From Neocallimastix lanati (nom. inval.) (taxonomy: Eukaryota; Neocallimastigomycota; Neocallimastigomycetes; Neocallimastigales; Neocallimastigaceae): 64,000 nt of DNA. Shown piece by piece: positions 34,835-44,898 of the stretch (its first letter is position 1; every line of letters begins with the position of its first letter). The translations under genes were made by a program, and so were the position numbers. The stretch covers positions 708,501-772,500 of the forward strand of contig JACVTC010000012.1 in assembly GCA_016946835.1 (NCBI GenBank), given 5' to 3'. The notes beneath the pieces are model-generated. The model ran no database searches. It saw nothing but the letters and a program-made list of their open reading frames with translations, and was not told the origin of the DNA.

Positions 34835-34897
34835 ATAAGGGGGATACAATAAAAATGTATTACTTATTCTTGGGTTTAACTTTTTTAACAATGCTCC

Positions 34898-34900
<3 letters not shown>
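34835..34900. repeat. Fragment of repeat block R
   Basis: ATAAGGGGGATACAATAAAA then ATGTATTACTTATTCTTGGG, cut off by the LINE-C poly(T). The same string occurs at about 50667-50710. A diverged form lies at about 45300-45340. Shorter forms lie at 28704-28721 and 14070-14108. Confidence 0.7.
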
Positions 34901-34935
<35 letters not shown>

Positions 34936-35293
34936 CAGGGAAGAGAATACACTTCCAAAACTTTATTAAATTTTATTTTAAAAAATACATGTAAGGTGAA
35001 AAGTACATTAGAAATTAAAAATAAAAAAATTAAAAAATAAAAAAAAATAAAAAAGCTCGAAAATACTATGTATTTCGGCAAGTTGTACTATGCGGGAATT
35101 TTTCCCTTCCTAACAAATAAAAAAAGAAATAAAACCTAGAAGTAACATCTTTAAAATAGATAGTGTGGTGTCCACTAAACTCTCCCCGGATTCATCATTT
35201 ATTGAACTACTAGGGCAAGATTCATCCTTCGTAGAAATAGATTCTGATCCTGTATTATCATTATGCCTTATCAGTACGACGTTGACGCTCTAT

Positions 35294-35295
<2 letters not shown>
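34901..35295 (-). mobile_element. LINE-C 3' end, cassette copy 3
   Basis: Same truncated LINE end and same minus-strand reading frame end as in copies 1 and 2, with a 32-nt poly(T). Confidence 0.75.
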
Positions 35296-35330
<35 letters not shown>

Positions 35331-35379
35331 CTAAGAAAATAACTTTATTTAAAAAAAAAATAAATAAATAAAAATATTT
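35296..35379 (-). mobile_element. Short LINE tail 3' of tRNA-Gly, copy 3
   Basis: Poly(T), TAGACTAAGAAAATAAC, A/T-rich DNA, then the tRNA 3' end, as in copies 1 and 2. Confidence 0.6.
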
Positions 35380-35449
35380 GCGTTAACCGGGAATCGAACC
35401 CGGGCCATTTGCTTGGAAGGCAAATATTCTACCTCTATACTATTAACGC
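35380..35449 (-). tRNA. tRNA-Gly (UCC), copy 3
   Basis: Same 70-nt sequence as the other two copies; anticodon TCC. Confidence 0.93.
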
Positions 35450-35464
35450 TAAGGACAAGACACA

Positions 35465-35535
35465 GGGGCGTTCCGGATTTGAACCGAAGACCTATTGATC
35501 TGCAGTCAATTGCTCTACCGCTGAGCTAACACCCC
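35465..35535 (-). tRNA. tRNA-Cys (GCA), copy 3
   Basis: Same 71-nt sequence as the other copies; anticodon GCA. The gag-only LTR element begins 16 bp upstream of the mature 5' end. Confidence 0.93.
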
Positions 35536-35551
35536 CTTTATTAACGGTCTT

Positions 35552-36016
35552 TGATACGTGACCACTATAAAAATGGTATTTAGGTAGATTCTTTAGGTTA
35601 AAGAAGTACTTAAATATTATTGGTCAATAATAATTTTATAATAATATATATAATTTTAGAATAATAATTATTAAACGGAGAATTCTTTTATTTATAAGTT
35701 TATACTTATGATAAATTAATTCACATAAATAGCTATTTTATATTTTATTTTAGTAAAGTTAAAAAGAGATATTATATATATTTGAGATAATTAATTATAA
35801 TATTTATATAAGAGAGTAATAATAATAATTTATGTAATAATTAATAATTAATAATAAATAAAGAGAACATTAAAAAGATATATTTATTACTTTATTTTGT
35901 ATTATTGTATGTGTTATTTCTAATTAATATTAGAATATATTATTTTGTCATAATTCCTTATTGTCATTGCCCATAAATAAATATTAATTTAGATACATAA
36001 ATAAAATACCGTATCA
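35552..36016 (+). repeat. 5' LTR of the gag-only element
   Basis: TGATACGTGACCACTATAAA to AAATACCGTATCA; terminal inverted repeat TGATACG/CGTATCA. It is nearly identical to 38007-38471. Confidence 0.93.
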
Positions 36017-36251
36017 AATTTGGTGGAGAATCCGGGCGTGACAATAGCAAAATAATATGAAAATAATATTAATAAAATAATACATCTACATAATAAATAT
36101 ATAATAAATATTATTTAGTATATATATAAAAAGAATTTAATTAGTTTAAATTAGTTATTAATAATTATAATAGTAATAGTTATAATAATATTAAATTGAA
36201 TTAGAAAATTGTAATAAAAAATATATATAAGAATAAATAAAATTTTTAAAG

Positions 36252-37727
36252 ATGAATGTTTTTAAGATATTAAGTACGTTACCATTATTAGAAAATTATT
36301 ATAATGATATCAATGAATGGATAGAAGAATTAACCGAGTCATTTGAATTTTGGGTTATAAAAGAACAAGAAAGAAGATTTATTTTATGTAAAGAATGTGT
36401 AAATAAAGAAATTAGGTATGTTCTTGATGAATTAAAGGAAGAAAAGAATCAGGTTCCTAGCTTAAAAGAAATAAAAATAGCCTTAGAAGAATATCTAGAA
36501 ATAACACCAAGCGTGAAATATTGGAACTTAATTAATTTGAAAATTAATTCAAATGAATCAATTAGTAATTTTAATTATAAATACTTAAGAAAATATAATG
36601 ATATTGATAATAATATAAAGAAATTAATTACTGTTAATAATTATGTTAATTCAATTAAGTCTAGAATATATCCTTGTTTAAGAATATTAGAAGAAGAAAT
36701 CGAAGATATAAACGAAGCTCTCAAGTATGCAGAAAAAGTTGAAAGAATTGAAAAGAAATTAAATTTAAATTTAAATAATATTTATAAGAATAATAAACAA
36801 AAATGGAATAATAATAATTTCAAAATGAATAAATTAAATAGCAATAAAAACAATAAGAATAATAAAATTATGTGCTTTAGATGCTATGAGTTAGGTCATA
36901 AAGCAATTAATTGTAGACACTCGTTTAAAGAATTAGCGGAATTAGAAAGAACTGGAATTTTGGAAATAAATAAAAGAAAAAATTTTATACCTGGAAACCA
37001 TAATAATTATAATTATAAATTTAATTTATATGATAGAAATAAAAACTATAATAATTATTATCGTAGAAATTATAATTTAAATAGTAGTATTACTGAAAAT
37101 CATCATAATATGACTAGTTTTGGTAAAAAGCATAATGTGAATAGAGAAATTTATAGAAATAATTATAATTTAAATAATAATTTTGGTAATAATAATTATA
37201 ATAATTATAATAATTTAAATAATTATCTATATAAAAGTAATTATGATTTAAATAAAAATTTTGGTACCAATAACAATAACAGTAATTTAAATGAGAATAT
37301 AAATACAATAAAATATAGAATCAGCAATAATCATGGTATAAATTATAATAAGCAAGAAAATAAAGATGTTAATATTGGAAATGAAATTAATTTCAACAAT
37401 AATTTAAATACTAATTGTGTAGAAAATACGTTTAATTCAAATATAAATAATATTCAGGATAATATAATTGGAAATAATATAAATAAAAACAATAATGGAT
37501 ATAGTAGAAACATAAATTCATTAGGAAATAATAATAGTTTTAATAATAACAATACTAATAACAATACTAATTATACAAATAACGAAAATAAAAATGTTAA
37601 TAATGTTATTGAAATAAATTATAATAAAAACAATAATAATAATAACAATAATAACAGTAATAATAATAATAATCATAAAAAAAAAAATAATAATAATAAA
37701 AAAAAAAAAAAAATAAAAAATAAATAA
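36252..37727 (+). CDS. Gag-like protein with one zinc knuckle and Asn-rich tail
   Basis: 491 codons. Residues 1-180 are charged and helical and look like a Ty3-type capsid domain (YWNLINLKINSNESISNFNY). A CCHC knuckle CFRCYELGHKAINC lies at about residues 208-221. The remaining half is very rich in Asn and Tyr (AAT/AAC/TAT runs) and ends in Lys/Asn repeats. That tail may be microsatellite growth rather than a selected domain. No enzyme motifs are present. It should bind the element's RNA and form particles. It is placed between LTRs, so it is not a host gene. Confidence 0.82.
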   Translation: MNVFKILSTLPLLENYYNDINEWIEELTESFEFWVIKEQERRFILCKECVNKEIRYVLDELKEEKNQVPSLKEIKIALEEYLEITPSVKYWNLINLKINSNESISNFNYKYLRKYNDIDNNIKKLITVNNYVNSIKSRIYPCLRILEEEIEDINEALKYAEKVERIEKKLNLNLNNIYKNNKQKWNNNNFKMNKLNSNKNNKNNKIMCFRCYELGHKAINCRHSFKELAELERTGILEINKRKNFIPGNHNNYNYKFNLYDRNKNYNNYYRRNYNLNSSITENHHNMTSFGKKHNVNREIYRNNYNLNNNFGNNNYNNYNNLNNYLYKSNYDLNKNFGTNNNNSNLNENINTIKYRISNNHGINYNKQENKDVNIGNEINFNNNLNTNCVENTFNSNINNIQDNIIGNNINKNNNGYSRNINSLGNNNSFNNNNTNNNTNYTNNENKNVNNVIEINYNKNNNNNNNNNSNNNNNHKKKNNNNKKKKKIKNK

Positions 37728-37905
37728 ATAATTTAATTATGATGAAGTATTAATAAATAAATAATTATATATATATAACAATAATTTAAATTAAATTAAT
37801 TCGAAATTTCAAGATTTCGAATTTCAAAAATTAAAATAATCATTAATTCAAAAATTTATTTTTTTTAAAAAAAAAAAAATTAATAAATCCAATAATTAAA
37901 TTTTA

Positions 37906-37951
<46 letters not shown>

Positions 37952-37965
37952 ATTATATTGTTATT

Positions 37966-37990
37966 GAGACTTCAGGGGACGAAGTCTAAT
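37966..37990. promoter_or_regulatory. Hairpin just upstream of the polypurine tract
   Basis: AGACTTC-AGGGGAC-GAAGTCT, a perfect 7-bp stem with a 7-nt loop. It follows a long A run and precedes AAGTGGGGG and the 3' LTR. A role in priming or RNA 3' processing is possible. Confidence 0.5.
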
Positions 37991-38006
37991 TTAAGTGGGG
38001 GCGTCT

Positions 38007-38471
38007 TGATACGTGACCACTATAAAAATGGTATTTAGGTAGATTCTTTAGGTTAAAGAAGTACTTAAATATTATTGGTCAATAATAATTTTATAATAAT
38101 ATATATAATTTTAGAATAATAATTATTAAACGGAGAATTCTTTTATTTATAAGTTTATACTTATGATAAATTAATTCTCATAAATAGCTATTTTATATTT
38201 TATTTTAGTATAGTTAAAAAGAGATATTATATATATTTGAGATAATTAATTATAATATTTATATAAGAGAGTAATAATAATAATTGATGTAATAATTAAT
38301 AATTAATAATAAATAAAGAGAACATTAAAAAGATATATTTATTACTTTATTTTGTATTATTGTATGTGTTATTTCTAATTAATATTAGAATATATTATTT
38401 TGTCATAATTCCTTATTGTCATTGCCCATAAATAAATATTAATTTAGATACATAAATAAAATACCGTATCA
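38007..38471 (+). repeat. 3' LTR of the gag-only element
   Basis: A 465-bp partner of the 5' LTR with about three base differences. The TCTT duplication follows. Confidence 0.93.
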
Positions 38472-38475
38472 TCTT

Positions 38476-39194
38476 GATACAGATTGGAATTCTTAAGCAT
38501 AAAATTATTAGAAAGCTTGAATAATATCTAACCTATTCAACAACAAATTAATAAATTAAAATTTGAAATTAAAATCATAATAAAAAAATTTATTTTAATT
38601 AAATTCTAAAACTCGAAATTATACTTTAATTCTATTTTAATTTTTAAAATAATGAAATACTAATATTAATTAATTTCTCTTTTTAATTAAAAGTAAATAG
38701 TTTGTAAACAATTTTCTCTTTTTTTTATTATTTTGAATTCTTTGTTTATAATAATTCTTGTATTAATTGTTTATTTGTTTATTTTATTGTTTATTTTTAT
38801 AAATATAATTATTCTTAATTATTTTATTATTAAAAATTGTAAATACTTTAAATTATTGTAAAAATATAAATACTTGTAAATATTTTATAAAATTAATTTC
38901 TCGTTGTTATTAGAAATGTAATAAAAAAATAATAACCAAATATTATAATAATAAATAATAATAAAAATTAATAAATAATAATAAAAAAATTAATAAATAA
39001 TAATAAAAATTAATAAATATAATAATAAAAATTAATTCTAAACACAAAAGAAATGTATAATTTTGAAAAATTAATAACAATTCAGTGTTAAGCTAGAATA
39101 ATAATAACTTAATTATTAATAATAATAACATAAATTCATTTATATTAAATTTTATATTAATTCAAACTTGATACATCTATTATCACTTTTGAAG
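38476..39194. other. AT-rich stretch without recognised feature
   Basis: It begins GATACAGATTGGAATTC and soon becomes simple AT-rich DNA with several imperfect AATAATAAAAATTAAT repeats (about 38940-39030). No ORF, tRNA or LTR boundary was found. Confidence 0.5.
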
Positions 39195-39421
39195 TTTTTT
39201 TTTTTTTTTTTTTTTTTTTTAACGGCAGCAAACTTGTTTCATCTTTATTAATTAAATATTTGATAAAATACATGTAATAAAATAATAAAAAAAAAAAGAT
39301 AAAAAAATAAACAAAAAATAAAACACAAAATAAAAATAAAATAATGGTATAATATATTCTAGTTTCATTTAATTAATATTTGTAAGACTTCACAAGGGCA
39401 TTATTATACTGAAGTATAATA
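39195..39421 (-). mobile_element. LINE-A 3' tail, 5'-truncated
   Basis: Poly(T), then AACGGCAGCAAACTTG and about 200 bp nearly identical to the 3' end of the full LINE-A at 40145 onward. It ends at CTGAAGTATAAT, within the LINE 3' UTR, so no coding part is kept. Confidence 0.85.
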
Positions 39422-40137
39422 TTTTTTTTTTTTTTTTTTTTTTTTTAGACTAGGAATAAACTTTATTTAATAATATTTTTTTTAAAAAATACATGAAATT
39501 TAAATACATGAAATTATTTTTTATATTAATATTAAAAAACTACGTTATGAGATTCGAGGACGAAAAGGCCTCTAACTCTTCCCATTCATCGAAGATAACT
39601 CCATGTGGATGAAAATTATCATTCGAATCTGTATCAGAATTTCTTCTTTGCCTTATCGTTACGACGTCGACGCTCTTGACAACGGTAGGTCTAACACTAT
39701 ACAAATCGATCATGGTGTAAAAATCACCAATCACAATAGGCATAACGTTAGTAAGGAATTCCGCAGGCCCCACAAAATATGAAATCGGGAAAGAAGACTC
39801 GTTCGAAGGTGATTGAAAAATATTATTAATATATCGCCTTCTTTCCCCCGAGCCGATCTTTAAGATTTCAAATACTGCATTTCCGCCAAGAAGGAGACAC
39901 AGCACGTAAAAATTGATATTATCATCAAAATCTTCCTCTTTATCATCAGGAATGTTCAATGATTTCTCATGAACAATTAGAGAAAAATTAATAAAAATTT
40001 CATCAACAAAGGGAATGAAATGTTGCCTAAATTCTTCAAATTTAGGACATAAAAGTATCCAGTGTGTAAAACTAGGTATGCTGTTACTCTCACCACAACA
40101 AGGGCAGTATGTTGGGCAATTTTCTGATACTAGATTA
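39422..40137 (-). mobile_element. LINE-B 3' end, 5'-truncated
   Basis: Poly(T), TAGACTAGGAATAAAC, then the last ~200 codons of the LINE-B ORF (minus strand, stop at 39540), ending at ...ACTAGATTA. The zinc motif CPTYCPCCGESN and the C-terminus EELEAFSSSN are retained, with a few substitutions relative to the full copy at 45784. A short repeat AAGTATA borders both ends and is the likely target duplication. Confidence 0.85.
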
Positions 40138-40140
40138 AAG

Positions 40141-40176
<36 letters not shown>

Positions 40177-40410
40177 GGCAGCAAACTTGTTTCATCTTTA
40201 TTAATTAAATATTTGATAAAATACATGTAATAAAATAATAAAAAAAAAAAAAAGATAAAAAAATAAACAAAAAATAAAACACAAAATAAAAATAAAATAA
40301 TGGTATAATATATTCTAGTTTCATTTAATTAATATTTGTAAGACTTCACAAGGGCATTATTATACTGAAGTATAATAATTAACTTTGACTTCGCAATGTT
40401 AATCATAATT

Positions 40411-43400
40411 TTAAGATACAAAATTATGATCTTCATTGGTTGCGCTAGCCCTACTGGCCTGTCTTACTGTTTCTTCAGCATTGACGCTCTTGGTAGTAGT
40501 AGTACGATTCGATTTGAACCTATTGAACAAAGACCATTGCTGGCCAATAGCAATAGGTATAATCGATTGGAGAAGTGCCGCAGTAACCACTAAGAACGGA
40601 GTATCAGAATAAGCACCTGATTTCATCTGGCACTTAAATAGATCCTTCCATTCCCTTGTACTGTAATTAATACTTCGACCTCCAAGAAGGAAATTAAACA
40701 CTTTTTCACACACACTAGAATCAATATACACATTATTTTCAATACTATTACTAACATTACTAAAAATACTATTACTAATATTATTATTACTATTATAACT
40801 ATTACTATTATTACTATTACTATTATCATTATTACTATTAACAATATCATTTGTTAGGTTGCCACGGTAAAAAGCATTATATAAAAATAAAATTTTATCA
40901 TTAACTTTACTACGAGTATGATTGAAAAAGGGACAATCAATTAACCAATGACTTATCCATTGTTTATTACTTTTACAACAGGGACAAAAATTAGGACACA
41001 TTTGGTCCATTATTTTTGCAGCTTTAGCAATTCTAGCATTTAATCTATATCCGCTTCGTGCTCTCAATAGCCAATAGAAACCATATGAAAGATCAGGATA
41101 GTCATAACAAAGTTTTATAAATTTTGATGTTTCTTCGAATTTGTTTTTGTCATAAAACTCAGCTTTAATAGAATTGATTTTCATATCTCTTTTCCAATAA
41201 AAATCCTTGATTTTATTATCGTTATTACCTCTTTTCTCTAGTTTACGTTTAAGAGTTCTACTTTCTTTTGTCCATGTATATTTTCTAGATTTTGGAATAT
41301 TATTAACTAAATAGGAAATAATACAATTTGAATTTTTCCATTTATCAAAACATTTGACCTGAGACAAAGCACACTTAGCTGACAATGGAGGAATATGTAA
41401 ATCTTTTGAAATAGAATATACATTAATAAATGATTTGGCTTTTTGTATACCTGCAATCCATCTTAATCCTTTATTAATTAATTTCTGAGTATTATTTGTT
41501 CTCGTTTTATTCGAACCAAGTAAAGGTGCAAAGTAAGAGACTTTACTAAGTACATAAGAGTTAATTATAATCTTCTTAAATGGAATAGGAATTTTGGAAT
41601 TTGAAAGAAATTTACTAACAGAAAAGAGAGCTTTAGTTACTTTAGAGTTAAGTAATTTAATAATAGGTTTCAACGATAAGCTTTTATCAAATGGTATACC
41701 TAAATAGGTATAACATTTAGTTATTGGAATTGGTTGACCAGCAAGATAAAAAGTAGGATCTCTTTTATTTTGAAAAAGAGGTGTGTCTGGTCGAATCACC
41801 ATCGTTGCACACTTATTAATTCCAAAATTCATCATATTAAATTTAGCCCATTCATTCACCTTCTTAAGCATTTTTTTCAACTTAGTTCTTGACGGTGCGC
41901 ATAGAACAATATCATCTGCAAAGAGTCCACCACAACATCTAGATTCGCCTAAAGGAATTCCAAGTTCTGAAACATCATTAAAAATGTCATTAATAAAAAG
42001 ATTGAAAAGAATTGGTGATAGTGGACAACCTTGTCTAACTCCTTTCATAATATTAAAAGATTCCGAATATTGATCATCAATTTTAACACTAGCTTTGGAT
42101 GTCAAATATAGATTTTTTATAAATTGATAACATTTACCTCTAATACCTAAAACATCTAATTTATATAAAATATTACCTATTGGAACAGAATCATATGCCT
42201 TTTTTAAATCTAGAAAAGCTAGGTAAGTTTCTTTATTATCATTTTTACGCCTTTGACAAATTTCTCGAATTGAAATAAATAAACTAACACATTCTTCTTT
42301 AGTACGAAATCCAAATTGCTCTGGCCTAATAAAATTATTTTTAAGTCCATATTCTGAAATTCTTTTGGAGACTATTTTCGAAATGAGTTTAATACCATTG
42401 TTAATCAGAGAGATACCTCGATAATTGTCACAATCAGATAGATCATCTCCTTTTTTAGGAATAGATATAATACTTGCTTCATTCCATGAGCTAGGAAATT
42501 CTCCATTCCAAATTCTTGAGTATATCTTCTGTAAACAATTTAAACCAGAAGAAGAATTATTTACTGAATTTTCGTCATCTGGAGGAATTAAAGCTTTATA
42601 AAATTCAATAGGAATTCCATCCGGGCCTGAAGCTTTAAAATTTGGAGTAGCCAAAATTGCTTCTCTAATTTCTTCTATACTGATGTCTTGATTTATATCC
42701 CATTCATTGTGTCTCGTATACCTAATTGTTCCATTGGAAAATTTATTATACCATTCGATTAATGCACTATTGATATCAGAATGGCTTGAAGCAAGTTTTT
42801 TATAGTGATTGTGCCATACTTCTAACTGTTCTTTAGTAGAAGTAGCTAGTTTACCATTTTTGTCCTTTACTGGAGAATTTGACATATTTTTAAATTTATC
42901 TACTTTTGCTGTTGTTTTAAGCCATTTCCAAGCTTTTTTAGGGTTATGAGATTTCATATATTCACATCCTGTATTAATCCAATGTTGGTATTCAGTTTTC
43001 CTATAAATATTACACATATGATGAATAATTTTGCACATTCTATTATATTTATCAATTAATTCTTCAAATTCATCTAAATTATGATAAGAACCTCTTCTTT
43101 TAATGGATTTATATAATTTCATTTTGAGTTTTTGCAAATTAAATATTTTCTGCGACATATGAAAAAAAGATTTTCGAACTTCTGAAATTGACGTGATATT
43201 AAGTTCCTTAGCAATATTGAATGAAGTTGAAATAAATTTCTTTGAAATATCATCAATACTAATATTAGGATCTGGAATCACTTCCTCTAATACACTAAAA
43301 TAGTTGTTGTCAAAAATTGATTCTTTTTCATTTATACATTTTAATCTATCCCATTTAACTGTCTTTTTAGGCAGAGAGAAAGAATTATCTGAATTAACTG

Positions 43401-44898
43401 ATGAAAAACATTTACCTTTTATTAATAAAGGTTTATGATCCGAAATGGGGGGAAAGTCAATAAAAGTACCATATGAAAGTAAATCTAACATATGATCATT
43501 GACAATCGCATGATCTATATCAGATTCTCTATTACCTCTACTCCATGAAATTGGGGAGCCCCATAAGGGAAGAATTTTCCAATTACTAAATTTAGAGAGC
43601 AAATTACTTAATTTCTCAGTAGGTAAATTAAAATCACCAACCAACATTGAAGGATGAGAAGAGTGACTATTTAACCAAGACAATATTTCAATTCTAGCAG
43701 CTCTAGCATGAAGGCTATGGCCACTATGAGGTACGTACACATTACCAATAGAACATTTAGTGAAATTCCAAAAATTATAAGTATACAAGGAAATAATATA
43801 CTCATAAGTGTAGTTTTCAAGAGAGGCTTGACAAGAATTATGAAACCCAATATAAAGACCTCTTTTACCGGGAATTTCATTATTAGCTTTTTTGAAGAAA
43901 TGTTTGTAGTTTTTTAATGATACTCGACATGGATATTTACTGCTAGAACCTGAACCATTTCCTGTTTCCTGAAAGCATAAGAAAAGTGGTTTGTACATTG
44001 AAATAAAGAATTCAACACTGTCTTTTTTATCAAAGTTCCATCCATTAGTATTCCAACTGACACATAGAGAAAATTCTTTAACTGTATTATTATTAATATG
44101 AGTGTTATTAATATTATTGGAATTATTATAATTGATTGAACTGAAATTTGAATTTGAATCTGAGCTTGAAACTGAATTTAAACATAAATTTGAAATTGAA
44201 CTTGAACTTGTACTTGAACTTGAACTTGAACTTGAACTTGAACTTGTACTTGAACTTGTACTTGAACTTGTACTTGAACTTGAACTTGAAATTGTACTTG
44301 AACTTGGACTTGAACTTGAACTTGAACCTGTACTTGAACTTGTACTTAAACTTGTACTTGAACTTGAACTTGAGCTTGTACTTGAACTTGTACTTGAACT
44401 TGAACTTAAGCTTGTACTTGAACTTGAACATGAATCTGTATTTGAACTTGAATTTGAATTTTGACTTGAATCTGCATTTGAATTTGAAGTAGTGAATAAG
44501 TTGATATTATAAGATGAATTCACTTTTTCTGATAAGGCAAAATGTTTCCTTTTGAGTGAAGAAAAACTGTATTTATGATTCCTTTTGCTACAATTAATAA
44601 CGTTAATTGAAGCACGTTTGAAACTATTAACAATACAATCAGTAATAGATGTTAATTCTTCTTCATTACCTACTATTTTAATTTTAAAGAATGCATCATT
44701 AAAATTAGCAATACGTTTAACTGATAAAACCTTATCATTTAATTCATTCAGAGTTTTCTTTAAATGTCTTCTCATTTTGATTTCTGGCCAAGATCGAAGT
44801 CCGCGGATAAAGAGTAGTTTCGTATTCTCCATTGGTATACCGTGGCACCTTGAACCTCTTAGAATGAAATTCTTATTTCTTATAAATTGGATTTCCAT
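40411..44898 (-). CDS. LINE-A polyprotein: APE endonuclease and reverse transcriptase
   Basis: 1495 aa. The N-terminal ~110 residues (MEIQFIRNK..., containing RSWPEIKMRRHLKKTL) have a counterpart in LINE-B. A long Ser/Thr run built from a TCAAGT hexamer follows (about residues 150-240). The endonuclease shows SWNTNGWN, QETGNG, VGDFNLP and SDHKPLL. The reverse transcriptase shows GPDGIPIEF, SIPKKGDDLSDCDNYRGISL, AFLDLKKAYDSVP, GVRQGCPLSPILFNLF and the catalytic FADDIV. Near the C-terminus a CCHC knuckle reads CPNFCPCCKSNKQWISH...C. The protein nicks target DNA and copies its own mRNA there. The ATG at 44898 is the first in frame and gives a complete N-terminal domain. Confidence 0.93.
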   Translation of the reverse strand: MEIQFIRNKNFILRGSRCHGIPMENTKLLFIRGLRSWPEIKMRRHLKKTLNELNDKVLSVKRIANFNDAFFKIKIVGNEEELTSITDCIVNSFKRASINVINCSKRNHKYSFSSLKRKHFALSEKVNSSYNINLFTTSNSNADSSQNSNSSSNTDSCSSSSTSLSSSSSTSSSTSSSSSSSTSLSTSSSTGSSSSSSPSSSTISSSSSSTSSSTSSSTSSSSSSSSSSSTSSSSISNLCLNSVSSSDSNSNFSSINYNNSNNINNTHINNNTVKEFSLCVSWNTNGWNFDKKDSVEFFISMYKPLFLCFQETGNGSGSSSKYPCRVSLKNYKHFFKKANNEIPGKRGLYIGFHNSCQASLENYTYEYIISLYTYNFWNFTKCSIGNVYVPHSGHSLHARAARIEILSWLNSHSSHPSMLVGDFNLPTEKLSNLLSKFSNWKILPLWGSPISWSRGNRESDIDHAIVNDHMLDLLSYGTFIDFPPISDHKPLLIKGKCFSSVNSDNSFSLPKKTVKWDRLKCINEKESIFDNNYFSVLEEVIPDPNISIDDISKKFISTSFNIAKELNITSISEVRKSFFHMSQKIFNLQKLKMKLYKSIKRRGSYHNLDEFEELIDKYNRMCKIIHHMCNIYRKTEYQHWINTGCEYMKSHNPKKAWKWLKTTAKVDKFKNMSNSPVKDKNGKLATSTKEQLEVWHNHYKKLASSHSDINSALIEWYNKFSNGTIRYTRHNEWDINQDISIEEIREAILATPNFKASGPDGIPIEFYKALIPPDDENSVNNSSSGLNCLQKIYSRIWNGEFPSSWNEASIISIPKKGDDLSDCDNYRGISLINNGIKLISKIVSKRISEYGLKNNFIRPEQFGFRTKEECVSLFISIREICQRRKNDNKETYLAFLDLKKAYDSVPIGNILYKLDVLGIRGKCYQFIKNLYLTSKASVKIDDQYSESFNIMKGVRQGCPLSPILFNLFINDIFNDVSELGIPLGESRCCGGLFADDIVLCAPSRTKLKKMLKKVNEWAKFNMMNFGINKCATMVIRPDTPLFQNKRDPTFYLAGQPIPITKCYTYLGIPFDKSLSLKPIIKLLNSKVTKALFSVSKFLSNSKIPIPFKKIIINSYVLSKVSYFAPLLGSNKTRTNNTQKLINKGLRWIAGIQKAKSFINVYSISKDLHIPPLSAKCALSQVKCFDKWKNSNCIISYLVNNIPKSRKYTWTKESRTLKRKLEKRGNNDNKIKDFYWKRDMKINSIKAEFYDKNKFEETSKFIKLCYDYPDLSYGFYWLLRARSGYRLNARIAKAAKIMDQMCPNFCPCCKSNKQWISHWLIDCPFFNHTRSKVNDKILFLYNAFYRGNLTNDIVNSNNDNSNSNNSNSYNSNNNISNSIFSNVSNSIENNVYIDSSVCEKVFNFLLGGRSINYSTREWKDLFKCQMKSGAYSDTPFLVVTAALLQSIIPIAIGQQWSLFNRFKSNRTTTTKSVNAEETVRQASRASATNEDHNFVS
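44190..44445 (-). repeat. Coding hexamer repeat (TCAAGT)n in LINE-A
   Basis: About 40 units of TCAAGT or ACAAGT (minus sense) encode Ser-Ser/Thr-Ser. The apparent long ORFs on the other frames and strand are only reflections of this repeat. Confidence 0.9.

Larger units (their letters stand above)
35552..38471 (+). mobile_element. Gag-only (TR-GAG-like) LTR retroelement, 2.9 kb
   Basis: Two 465-bp LTRs (35552-36016, 38007-38471) differ at about three sites by eye. A perfect 4-bp duplication TCTT flanks the element (35548-35551, 38472-38475). Inside are a primer-binding-like site (TGGTGGAGAATCCGGGCG), one gag ORF and a purine tract (AAGTGGGGG) before the 3' LTR. No protease, RT or integrase is present. 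It looks whole as a non-autonomous element and must use enzymes from a partner. The insertion is recent. Confidence 0.9.

Noticed and set aside
34855-35081. Small ORFs over the LINE-C poly(T) on both strands
   Set aside because: They span a homopolymer and a LINE 3' end; there is no independent support.
36252-37727. Asn-rich host protein (prion-like or transcription factor)
   Set aside because: It lies between two near-identical LTRs with a 4-bp duplication and has a CCHC knuckle, so it is the gag of a non-autonomous element.
39540-40226. Stand-alone 228-aa protein gene
   Set aside because: It is the C-terminal part of a 5'-truncated LINE-B plus flanking DNA, with a LINE poly(A) tail, not an independent gene.
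44126-44492. Several ORFs on both strands made of K/F, E/L and N/L runs
   Set aside because: Shadows of the TCAAGT hexamer inside the LINE-A ORF.
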